Source: Apteryx mantelli
Lineage: Eukaryota > Chordata > Aves > Apterygiformes > Apterygidae
Direction: 5' to 3'
DNA length: 64,000 nt
Assembly (NCBI RefSeq): GCF_036417845.1
Contig: NC_089981.1
Coordinates: forward strand, 26,060,001-26,124,000
In this document: one piece after another, positions 1-11,600 of the stretch
Position numbering within the stretch: position 1 is the stretch's first letter
Layout of the letters: each line of letters opens with the position of its first letter
Program-made: the position numbers and the translations under genes
Notes under the pieces: generated by a model
What the model was told of the DNA's origin: nothing
Databases searched by the model: none
What the model saw: only the letters and a program-made list of their open reading frames with translations

Positions 1-181
1 TTCCTTACCTCCCTTTCGGTCCCTCCGAGGGCTGTCAGTGCTTCCTGCTTCACCAAGGAAGCTGCTGCTGCAAGGCTGATGTGGGCTGCTGCGCCGCTGC
101 AGAGGGGAGGCCTTGGGGAAAACCCTGGCGCAGAGGCTGGTGGCTCGGCTGCTTAGCTGCCAGCTGAAACGCAGAGTCCAG

Positions 182-222
<41 letters not shown>

Positions 223-3200
223 TATACACACACACACATATACACACACCCCCTGATAAAGCTAGATATATGCTGGGCTGTAAAAAGACACTTGGAGAAG
301 CCGATTAACAAGAGACACAGCTCCAGTTTCCAGTTCAGTACTGGGCTTCCTGGGATGGCTGCAACCCTCTGTGCCTCCGCACCCAGCCAGTAAATAAAAA
401 TGCAATCTTTTCTGTTTTGAACCATATGACAAATAGCACCAGTGTTCACGCTACGGGGCAGCAGCAGGTGACTCAGGGACCGAGTCATCTGGAGACCTGT
501 TTCCACCTCAAGAGCTGAAGCTAGGGTGACTAGTTGGCAGCAGGGGCTGTGTGTGAAGGCACCTGACTTAGGAGACCTGGCTTCAGCTCGCTGGTCAGTC
601 ACAGGCATCCTCAAAAAGACAGCATCCTCCTATGCCCCAGAGTGCCACCTGCTAAATACAACCTTCCCTTGTTTTTTTTTTCTCTGACCTGTCTCTTTTG
701 ACCACCAGCTCTCTGGGGCAGCTCTGACTTCCCCAGTGCATTTGCTCAGCCCTGAGCTCTTGTCTCAGCTAGGGTCTGTGGTGCAGAAGCAACGCAAATA
801 ATCGCAGACTTGGTACACAACAGAAACAAGCAACTGCTTTTTGGTACCAGCCGCAGCGCGTGCACGGCCCTGCAGGGTTGCTTACTGGCAGGGTGTTTCA
901 GTACCGCAGTCACAAGCAGACACAAACTGTTTGCAGCCGGGCTCTCCTCTGCAGAGCCCACAGGGCAGCAAGGGGGGAAGGACTGAAAACCCACCTGGAG
1001 CATCACTGCTACCAGCCCAGGGCTGAAGCAAGACTGCAAATCTGCGACAAACATGGGGCTTGTGCCACCAAGCGGAAGCCTGGACCAAGGCCTATCATTT
1101 CTTCCCACGCCTTGTCCCATCCCGGCATTACATCTTTCCTTTCCCCATACAGTCTCAGCTGTTTAGCTTCCATATGAAACAGTCAGACCTCAGGTAAGCT
1201 GCTAGGCTTGAACCAAATTGAAACATCTTCAGCATCTGTTGAAAGTGCTACAGCTCTTTCTCAACCAGGGAAACCTGTTAAACACCTTATGGATATTCTG
1301 ACCTGTAGAAAAACATCTGGCATAACCAAATGACCGCCCAAACATAGCCCAAACAACTCCGTCTGCCCGCAAATTAGTAGAGCAACATGTCACCGAAACC
1401 CAGGCAACTGGAAAGCTAGAGGAGGAAAAGGCACAAAAAGAGCTCTTCTAACATCCAGGCAAACCGTGCGAGGCATGCACTTACAGACGCTGCGAGTGTG
1501 TGCACACCATGGCTATGGTTGTTAGGCTCTTTCTTGGAAGTGAAAGTATAGGATAAGTTAATCTGCAACATATGTTTTTTCATAAGAGGAAGGCATTCAA
1601 AATTTACAAGAAAATTCTGTAACTGTAACAGGATCTTGTCCTGTACGTGATATTTACAGTGCCTTTTTACTACAATCCTACTATAGAGACCTCACTGTTA
1701 TCTGCAGAAGACTTTGTCTAACTGGGTATTTTATGCATCAGGCTTTGCATTCCTCCTATTTTTACTAACGGCCCTTTCCAAACAAAGACACTCTTTTTTC
1801 AGGAGAATTAAGGCACAAATCTTCATATCTGTTCCAAGGGCAGAGTGCGTCTGTCCTATTTACTTTGCTAGACCCACTGGCATGCATGGGGCTCTAACAG
1901 CTGGATCTGAGCATTTCCTTTAATTGAACAGGTTTACAGTCTTTCTGCGCTGAAGCAATTCTCCACATCACACAAGCCTGCATACCAGAATAAAATGAAA
2001 ATTTAAGAGCGCTGGCTAACAAGACCTATAAGCTCATTGTTTAAACAAGAGGCCAATTGTCTGGGTACTTGAGGGCTCCGCTCGGAGAACATAAACCCGC
2101 AAGAGGGACAAGGGCCTAATCCACAGCTTGCCGCCAGGTGGTATCGAAATTAATCTTCCACTTACCCGGGCTATTAGTTGCGGTATTTATAAAGGTTTGC
2201 AAGCAAATGAGGCAAACGACTGAAATTTTCTCCTCGTCACGGAGGTTTGTGGCAAAGCGGTGATATGAAATATCAGACGTTAGGGGTGTTCCTCGTGGTG
2301 AGGAAAGTGTGAATGAAATGCACTGCTGGGAGGTTGGAAGGAAGCGGCCCTGAGTCAGTTCTGGTTCGATAAATGCAGTCAGGCCGGTATAAACACAGAC
2401 CAAATCCGTTGAAGGACAGGAGAAGGGAATGGCTAGCAAAGGACCAACAGAAGGAAATTAAATAGTCCACCCTAATGCGCCTGGCTGAATTTAACCCCTG
2501 GTGAGCAAGTTTGGGCTTTTTTAAAAAAAGGAAAGCAATTACTGATTTCTCTCACCTTTTAGCAGCACCAAAACTTCCATTTCTACTCAGACAGTCTCAG
2601 GGAGTATCAGACAAGCAGGACACAGTTTCGCTCCTCCACTGGCCTGTTTGCCAGGACTTTTAACTCGCATCTTTCTGGGTATTAGCACAAGTGATGAGGA
2701 GAAGGAAGCCGGTACTTTATGAGAGGCTTCCTCCAGGCTGGAGAAGGAAGGGGAAAACACTCCCCAGGAAGCAGACAACCAGAATAGCAACAGGTGCATC
2801 GCGAGCCTTGCGTGAACACCAAAAACGGCCCAGATGAATATTTGAAACACTAAAAACGCACAAATGTCTAGCACAGTCGCTTTCGGTCCTCATTCACTCC
2901 CTTTTCATCGCTAACTTAGTCCTTTGTAAAATACTGCCAAAGCTTTTCACAACGTCAGGCCACACGCAGTTTGACAATGATAATGATATTTACAGATATT
3001 AAAACCGTTTTTCCCTGTCCTTTCCTACTGTCCTCCAAGCAGCTTACAAACCCCTCCAGCTACAACCTGTCTGACCACCCCCGTGCCACTTCAGAGAAGA
3101 CCCGAGGAGCGCTCTCGCTCCCTGCTGCTCACACGCTCACGCCACAGGACGATGGCAACCCATTAACTAGTCCGCGTGGTGACCGACCCGTTCGCTGTGC

Positions 3201-4250
3201 AAACGGAGAAGCGAACGGTCGAGGCCAAGCATGAGTTTGCACATGACTCTGACTCGGTGCCCAGGTATGTCTCCAGGGTGTCCCGGCTCATTCCCCGTCC
3301 GGGAGAAACGCACTGCAAAAAGCAACAGCTTCCACCAAATGGTAACAGCGCAATTGCCTTTGGCTCCATATATTCTTCCTGCCAGTGTCCCCAAGTGACA
3401 GCACTTAAAGTGTTTCTCTTCTTCCACGCCTGCTAACTACACCTGCAGTGGCATGTGCCCTTCTGTTGTATGAGGCATTTTACTTCTTCAGGGTTTTCAC
3501 TTTCTGGGATTGAAAGGTCCTAGCTTCCCCAAACCTCCCACTTCTCCACTATTTAGACCCAGGAACCTACGTACCCTCCTCTTACGTCTAGAGAGGAAAC
3601 CAGCAAAACATACAATGAACCTTTCTCACAGAAGTAGAGTTTAGCTTTATAATTTGTTTCCCCAAAATTTCTGGCTACACCAAATTCTTATTCTTCCCAC
3701 AGTTTAATTAGACCAAATGCCCAACTCCTCCTGCAAGATAATGCAAGAACTGAACAAATCTGAAAGGCTTTAATGAGGATTTTTAGGGATCCCATGAACA
3801 GTAGTAGAGCTAATGCAGAGCCTGGGTTTAGAGGAACTTGAATCTGAATTATTTTTGTTCCCCATTTGGCTTGCTTTATTAAACATACGGCCAGTAATTC
3901 CACAGGCTCTGTCAGAATCCTTACTATAAATAACAATTTACCATTGAAAAGAAATGCAAAGGGTCAGAGCTGCTCTCAGAGATTCATGTATCACCCACAA
4001 AAGGAATTTCTGAGCAAGCTGGACACAGACTGAAAAGTAAATTTCCCCAAATGGGAAATAATGGGAACAATTGAGCAAATAGAGTGTTTAATTCCTTCTG
4101 GCCCCATAACTTTACTTAGTCCCACTGTTAATGCCACCTTTAACTCCTGTCCTTGAACGAACGACTGGACGATTGCACATCCAGAGCCAGCCTTCAGCCC
4201 CAACTGGAAAGACGCGGCAAAGAACAGAGGTGAGTCTGCAGTCCCACTAC
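1..4250. other. Intergenic region, left edge
   Basis: No convincing exon. Open frames here lack splice context or family features. A TA/CA microsatellite lies at 181-251. The stretch about 2,110-2,470 is complex, non-repetitive and moderately AT-rich, and could be a regulatory element, but nothing in the sequence alone proves it. Confidence 0.5.
181..251. repeat. Compound TG/TA/CA microsatellite, near-palindromic
   Basis: A short (TG)n run passes into about eleven TA units and then into CA/TA runs. Because TG and CA are reverse complements and TA is self-complementary, the tract is close to an inverted repeat centred on the TA core and could extrude as a hairpin or cruciform. It lies in noncoding DNA. 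Confidence 0.95.
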
Positions 4251-5060
4251 TAATCTCCATCCTTAGCTGTAGCTTTAGTTATTGCTCAGTAATTCATTCT
4301 TGAATCAAAACTAGCAAACCAGTTATAGTTGCTGAGATCCCAGTATTGGGAACTAGAAGGCCAGCAATAAATCTAACTTGAATCATAACCATCACTGCTT
4401 TTAGCTTTGTCACGAAGACTTGGCTCTGTTCATAAAAATTTTGACTATACTAGACTAGAATTTAATGATTTAATACAAAATTAGACTGTCCATCAGCTAA
4501 TTTCATCAACTTTTGCTCTTGCCATAAACAGAAACCAGGGTTCGCTAGCAATGCTGAAGCAAACAGTCGGAAACCCACTTCCTCTACCTTCACAAATTCC
4601 TATCCTACCTCTTCAAAACTTGAAAGATCAAGAAATAAACTTGCTGTTCAGGTTCTACTTTCTGGCATCCAAAACCTAGTCTCTCGATTCCCCCTAACAC
4701 TAATCTGTCAGCTAGACCCTACCCACCCAAAATGTAACCAGGAAGCCCAATCCTTTGCTAGCTCAAACCATCAGCTTCTCTCTCCAAGTCCAGCATGATC
4801 CAGCAATTGGCTTGCCTCTTAAAGCTTTCGTTTTCTGAAAAGGCGCAAGGTACTGATATAATATCCCGCTTTGTGTCCGTCTCTGGTTTTCTGAACTCCA
4901 GTGTTAACCCTGTGCTATCCCAAACCTAACGTTAAGTGAAGGTTAACCATAATTTAAGAGCCTAACCCAACCCAAGCCTAACCAATACTCTTACCAAGCT
5001 CTACCTCACTTTAAAGTAACTAGGAGGCATCAACCTTTCTAGATCTGTCCCTCAGGCAAT
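4250..5060 (-). repeat. More decayed outer part of the left repeat arm
   Basis: The same vocabulary appears as in the better left arm (CCCTAACACTAATCTGTCAG, CCTAACCCAACCCAAGCCTA, GTTAACCCTG), but no two copies here could be aligned by eye with confidence. The intervening stretch 5,060-6,350 looks unrelated and may be an insertion or a fully decayed segment. Confidence 0.35.
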
Positions 5061-6349
5061 CTCCTGAGGACTCATACAATCCAGCAATAAACTTGGCTGC
5101 GTAATATACTGTGCTCCCTGTGACACAGGTTCAAGGGAGCACCCGTAGCTTTTACTGCATGCCAGAGAGGTTTCTTGACTACTAACAGTCACTATGTGAT
5201 ATTCCCTCCTGTGACCTCTGTGAGGAAGCTCTCTGACTGGCCTGTGCAGATGAAATGGAGACCTACTCTATTACCCTTTAAAAACGGCGGAGGATGTAGT
5301 GAGGCGGTAGGGGCCTTGTTAAGAGGCTTTGGTTTATACTTCCCATGGTGGCCTTGGAGTGCTTTGTGGATCTAGTTACCCTAAAATCACCTCTAACTCA
5401 AGGCAAGTTAAGGAAGAATCCAAATAAAGATCAGTTTTTCAAAGCATCCAAACCAGCAAACACTGTTACAAATGCTTACAAAAGAGGTATATGATGAAAG
5501 CAAAGAAAATGATATTTAATCGACTGATAGTAGGGTTGCATTTGAAAGGTCTCTCCCTTACCTAACTGGTAAGACAGTCTTTGTGATTACTTTATACCTC
5601 AGGCTGCATCTATTTGGTAGAGCCTGTCTGAGAGCCTAAGTCAGATAACTTGGGTATATGAAAGAGTTTCCTTTTGATGTCTTTCCTGGGAGAACCTCTC
5701 AGGAGCACCCCTGGAGAAACTCCTTGGTTCCGCAGACCTCTCCACCTCAGGCCTTGTGGCCAGTCTCCCTTTGAAGTCTTCCAAATGTGCCTTCACCCTA
5801 AGTCTCCAAAATACAGCCCTTGCTAAACCAAACGTGCTACCTACCCCCACCTACCCAGTGCTAGTCTCTGGGTCTCTTCTGGGCTCCATGTAGTACCTTT
5901 ATAAACATTATGATTATTTTGCTTGCTTTTTTGTTAAAAATGACTGAGATAATGTGAAATTTGTGTCATGGCAAACCAGAAAGGTATTTCTGAAGCATGA
6001 AATTCAGGATATGTGGTTTTTACCCTGCATTTGCTATGGGGACATGTGGTGCATCTGAGTATGCAAAATCCACTGGGATTGTGCTGGCTCCTGTCTGGGG
6101 CAAAGGCAGCTAAAACCAGGATAGTCTTATTGATACTGTCTTTTGGGAACAGTCATTGGGAGAAACTATGTCCAGACTTATCACAGAGAGACAGCTGGTC
6201 CAAAACAGATTCAGGGAGTGAGTTAACAATTCAACAGTATAGCAAACGTGGGGTTCAATGCTTTAATCCATTCCCTGGCTCTCTTACTTTTTAGGGTAGA
6301 TGTATCCCTGACCAACACTGTAAGTAATAAAGTATCCTCCTTTTCCTCA

Positions 6350-8970
6350 TCCTAGTTTGACAAATGTTAAGGATCCAACAGCCTTGGCTTTCCTGAAGGA
6401 GCCTCCATCTCATTGCTAACATCAGCCTTATGCAAACTGACCCCAAAGCAGAGCAGGGTCCTGCAAGTGCCAGCGATCATCCTATCTACACAGGATGGTG
6501 TTCCCACAGTAAATGTGGCTCTAAATCCTTCATGCTGCCCAGGCATAGCCCTGCCTCTACTTCCGCTCATAAACTCAACCACAGTCAGGAGGACCTTCAT
6601 GAACAGGCTTAAAACGATCCTCTGCATTCCTCAGTCCTAGCCCCAGTCTTAATGTTAGACCTCATCACAGTTGCCTTGGGCGTTTCTGATGAATGCTAAA
6701 CAAAAATACATCCCAAAGCTGAGCTTCATCCTGTAGCTGCAAACATTAAGACAGTCACTACTTACGTAGACTCAGCTACCTCTATTTTTCTGGAACAGCC
6801 CTATTTCACAACTTTGCTACTAGTCTTAAAATCAACTACAACCTACCAGGCAGTTCATGCGACAGCTAACATCTGCCCTTAAACTAAACTGGCATAAGGC
6901 AGCAGACTTTCGACCAGCTTTCATCCTACCTGTCTAGGAAAACATAACCCTAACTACACTCAAACCCTATCAGCAGAGACAGCCAATTGTCCCGAACTAG
7001 CGTATGAAATACTAAGAAGGAATTTAACTATTCCAACACCAGCTCTCGTTGTGGAAGAATTAGCTTTCTGAAGTGTCCCTGTTATTTAGGTCAAACGAGC
7101 TCTCCAATTCCAAGCCTAACCTAATCCCCAAAAAACAACAGCCAAAGCACTGCTCTTTCAATTCCTCCTTGCTGAAAATGCAGGAAATGCTCCTCAGCTT
7201 TGGTGCCCCCAGTTACCATCTGGTATATCATTCTATGATTAACATGAACGGTTAATAGTCAGGGCTTCTCTACCTCTCTGTTTCACACATCAGACCTAAG
7301 CAAAGCGTAAACCCCAGACTTAACCTTACCAAAATCAACACCAAGGATCAATGATTATTGTTTCATAAGGTGAAGAGGGTATTAAATTACAACAATACCA
7401 GCACTCATTGTGGAAGACTTAGTATCACCAAATACACCTACTTTTTGGCCCCAAAAGGTCTTTGATCTGAATCTCTAATCTAAAGCCAAACTCAAACACT
7501 TATCTTAGAACTAGCTTTCTTACCCTTACGGGGCAAAAATACAGAAAAAAGCCACCACTCCCTTGATTCCTAGACACCTCAATCCATCTCTTTAAGTCCA
7601 AACTGAATTATTAACATTTAGAATCCTCCAGGTCTCTATCTCAACCCTAACTGGAACTGTAATCATAAGTATGACACACTGTACCCCAGACTGTTGCTCA
7701 AAATCTTAGTTTTCAGTAAGGCTAGCACAGATATTCGCTCTGCAAGAGCAACCCTCTTAGGGGATAGTCATTGCTCCAGATGAACCACTTTCTGATCACT
7801 AACACTGACCCAAATGCCAACCTACCACAATCCCCATCACAGTTCTGACTTGACCAGCTAAAATGTCATTACCAACACCTCTTGCCATAGCTCTCATGCT
7901 ATCTGCATGGTAGTAACGCAAATCAGAAATATTTTGGTCTTCACTTCTTCATCTACAAACTTTAAAATTCTATATGGGGTTTACAACATAAGGACTAAGA
8001 GATATTATACCATAGTAGCCACAGACAAAATTGTAAAAGAGAAAGACTTATTAGCTGCATTCATAATGTTGGCCCCGGTCCCACTGTTGAGGACAATCTG
8101 AGAATTCAAACACTGAAACAACATCAGACCTGTGTTCCTATTTGCTCTTACTATTCAATAGGTCTGTGGAGAAAAACAAAACACACCCAGCCACCAAACG
8201 CACCCTCTGAGGAGAACGCAGACTCCAAATCCACACCCAGGGTTCATACCCAGCCCTAGGCTCCTCTAGCAGCTATTACGTGGACCTCTCTGTGCTGAGT
8301 GCTCGCGAATAGGACAGAGTGCACAGCTGCCTCCCTCCTTTTTCCCAGCCCTCAGACTAACACCTGTCACTACTGATATGGTCCCCATCACTTCTCTGTT
8401 TCCTAATCCTAAACCTCTGACAAGCCACGGTCCACCCAAAGCATCCCACCAAGGAAAAGGGTATCTCAGGACATATCCAGCCAAACTGACACCAGCATTG
8501 CCGCTAACCCACCAAAAACTAAAGCAAATCTAAAACTACGACAGCTGTCGGTCCCCCATGGACCATTCCCAGATGAGTACGCACAAGTGGGCTCACAGGA
8601 ATGGCTTCCTCCAGCCTTCATCCTACCTCTTGGGTACTAACACAGATCTCTTCTAGTCTGGCCATTACCACCAGCACTGGTTCTCAGTTTCTAACAGCAA
8701 ATGCTATCAAAATCTGCATTTGCTTGGCCCCCCAGGGCCCAACGCCTTGGTGCTCTGATTCAGGCACAGATTAGTACGCGTATGGGTTGCACAACATCTC
8801 CATCTGTCAGTCTGGACCCTAACCATGGCTGTGTTCAGCCTTGAGCGACCCCAGTAGGAGATTACAATTCTCCTGATGTAGTCACTGGCACTAGCACCAG
8901 CTCTGATTATGTAAAATCCTGTAGTACCAAAGGCATGAATTACTTGGTCCACCATGGTCTCCAAATCCAA
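6350..8970 (-). repeat. Left arm of a diverged tandem-repeat array (unit about 320-350 bp)
   Basis: Related segments recur at roughly 7,034, 7,389, 7,715, 8,069, 8,353 and 8,669, each with a version of CTAACACCAGCTCT, often followed by CGTTGTGGAAGA or similar. The copies at 6,990-7,080 and 7,345-7,435 align well (AATTTAAC...CCAACACCAGCTCT..TTGTGGAAGA.TTAG). The words ACCCTAACC, CCTAACCTAATCC and TCAACCCTAACTGG recur. Read as reverse complement, the GAGTGCTGGTATTG-type word resembles the GTGCTGGTTTTGG word of the right arm, so this arm appears inverted. Spacing and identity vary, so copy boundaries are approximate. Confidence 0.6.
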
Positions 8971-9249
8971 ACCTAACGTGGTATTAAACCTTTTGTATCC
9001 TCTGCATCTTGCTGTTCACCACCCCCTGGAGAATACTGAAAAATAGCTACCAATTGCTCTTAAACAGCAGTTATACACATATTCTGTTTACCAAAGAAAA
9101 ACAGCATCGGTAGAAGCTCTGATTCAGCTGTATGAAGTCTACTGAATAAGAAAAGTACTGCCTACCTAAATGTGAGCAAGGGCATATGTGCTAGTACTCA
9201 TACAGAAGCAAACCTTGCACTTCCAGAAAGTGGAGCAGGTTTTTAGAGA

Positions 9250-11600
9250 TTAATCTCTATTTAGTATTTGCGAGAACTCCAGGGAACCTTTGTAATAAAC
9301 ACAGATCAAGGGAGGATTTATTTAGGGCTAGCCTTGCACAGCAAGGCTGAGTAAGCCTCAGTTACTACTGATGTGCATTGTGCCACGAAAGACAGGGCGA
9401 GGGCTGAAGATAGCTGGGACAGATGCTTTTTTCATACTTTTTAGCAGCTAGGAGTTGGATGACTAGTGTGGGTGCCAGTGTTGAGTTAGGCATGAAGATA
9501 AGTTTCCAAATCAGTGATCAGCTGTTGAAACAACTGGTGGCATTTTACTCTTCAGGAAAGCTGAATGAGGTTGGTATGGCCGAATCCATTCGTTGGCTGA
9601 ATTTCAATGGGCAATGTGTGGTGATGGATGCGGTGAAAGTTATGGTTCAAGGTTAGGATTAGTTTCAGGAAAGAGAGGGGTGTTTAAGACTCCACTATTA
9701 CTGATTCTTGTTCAAGAGAAAGAGGGTGAGGGCTGAAGACAAAAGCCACATATAGCTTGTTCCTTTCTTCAGCAAATTAGAGTCAGACAACTAGCGTTAA
9801 GAGTCACTGCCAGTTTTGGCAGGAGATGGAGTTTCAGTTTTGAGATCTTGTTTTGCCAGTATGACAGCTGCCATTGCTAAGCCTTGCTCTTTCATAAAAC
9901 AGACCAAGCTCGGTGCAGCTGAACCCCAGCTTAGTTTTTGTGCACATGCTGAAGGACACCAGGTGGCAAAGGCAGGTAGGGTTGGGTTCGGGCCAGGGTA
10001 GGCTCATATAATAGAGAGGTAGGTGAACCTGAATTGTTACTGATTCATGTTCTTCTCAGACAGGTAAGGTGAAGGCTGGGGTCAGAAGGTGCCTGTGACT
10101 TCATCATTTTGGGGAGTTAGCAGAGAATGAAAATTAAGACAAGGGTTTGGGATCAGGGACCATCTGTTGCTGAGGGAACAGCAGTGCGCAGTAAGCATTT
10201 CTCCCCTGGAAAGCAAATCAGGGACACTGCTGGACCGCATCTCAGGGCTGGGGTGGCTTCTGGAGGAACGTTTGGTGATGGCCAAGGGCCAGAGCAGGGT
10301 TCAGGGTTGGGTGGGAGAGGGGATGAGGCATGACCCTCCCTGCTCATTGATCTGTGGTGCACCCAGGAGAGCAGGTGAGGCCTGAAGGCAACAGAGGCGA
10401 ATCTCTCATCACTGTTTTCAGCAGACTAGGGTCAGAGAGTGACTGCTGGGGCCTGCAGTGGTTTTGGTGAGGGGCTAGAGCTTCAGATTCAAATCCTTTT
10501 TGATGGCAGATGGGGTGCATTTGGTAAATTCTGCACTTCCAGAAAGTGGACGATGTTTTGTAAAGTCAACTCCCTTCTTGGTATTTGGATGAACTCTGAG
10601 ATGAATGTGGCATGGGTTAGAGTTCAGTTTACAGCTGTGAAACAGAGAAGGGATAAGCCTCAGCTACTGCCAATTCACCTGTTCCAGGTGAGACGGGAGG
10701 AAGGGCACAGGCAGCGGCAGGGTCTGCCAACTTCATTTTCATCCCCGAGATCGGAGTTAGTGACAGTGCTGGTTTTGGCACGAGGTTAGAGACCAGAAAT
10801 TTTGTTTTGCTAAAATAACAAGTTTCTTTTCCAGATCTTTCAGGAAGCCAACCAGGATTGGCAAAGCTGAATCCCTTCTTTGGATGAGCTCCAGGGACAA
10901 GCTGTGGTGAGTACGACCAGGTCTAGGACTAGAGTACATGTGAGGGTTGCTAAACAGAGGGATGAGTGAGCCTAAAGTATTTCTAAGCTGTGTTTTCCAG
11001 AAGAGAGAGGGTGAGGTTTGAGGGCAGCAAAGTCCTGTTCACTTGTCAGAGCTTTTACCAGACTGGGATCGGACCACTCGCATTTGAGTCAATGATGGTT
11101 TTGGCATGAGGCCAAGTCTGGGGATCAAGGATCACATTTTATCAAAGTAATAACTCCTTTTCGTAAGGTCTCTTCCAAAAAGTGACTAGGACTATCAAAT
11201 AACCCCTGTATATTTTCTCCATTATTTGGAGAAGCTATGGTGAGAGGTATGGGTAGGAATAGCACTAGGGATAAGTTAATAAAAGAGGAAAGTGGAGGAG
11301 GCCATACAATCAATGATTTGTGTTGCTCCGGCAGAGAGCTGGGAACGGCAGGGCCATTTGCCTTCACAGTTTTCAGCAGGTTGCCATCGGGAGAGTAGCG
11401 CGAAGCTGCAAGTTTGTTTTGCCAGAACAAGGTCTCTGAATCAAACCCCTCGTCTTAGGCCAGACTTAAGGTTGCATTTGGGAAGCTTTGTCCTTTCCAG
11501 AAGTAGAAGGAAGCTGGCCTGACCCCCCCGCTTCCTTGGTGTACAGAAAGGTGGGAGAACACAGACTGATACTTTTGGGCTTTTCTCAGTCCTGGAGAAA
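9250..11600 (+). repeat. Right arm of the tandem-repeat array, at least seven head-to-tail copies
   Basis: Three ordered anchor words recur with a period of about 306-340 bp. Anchor 1 is a TACTGATTCATGTT-like word (about 9,370, 9,697, 10,037, 10,343, 10,664, 10,980, 11,310). Anchor 2 is a GAGGGTGAGGGCTGAAGA-like word (9,395, 9,723, 10,061, 10,371, 10,691, 11,004, 11,331). Anchor 3 is a TTTTCAGCAGACTAGGGTCA-like word, usually followed by GTGACTGCTGGTTTTGG. Other conserved words are TTTTGTTTTGCCAG and GGTTAGGATTAG. Copies are substantially diverged, so this is an old satellite-like array and not a recent expansion. No gene is expected inside; open frames in it are by-products. Confidence 0.85.
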
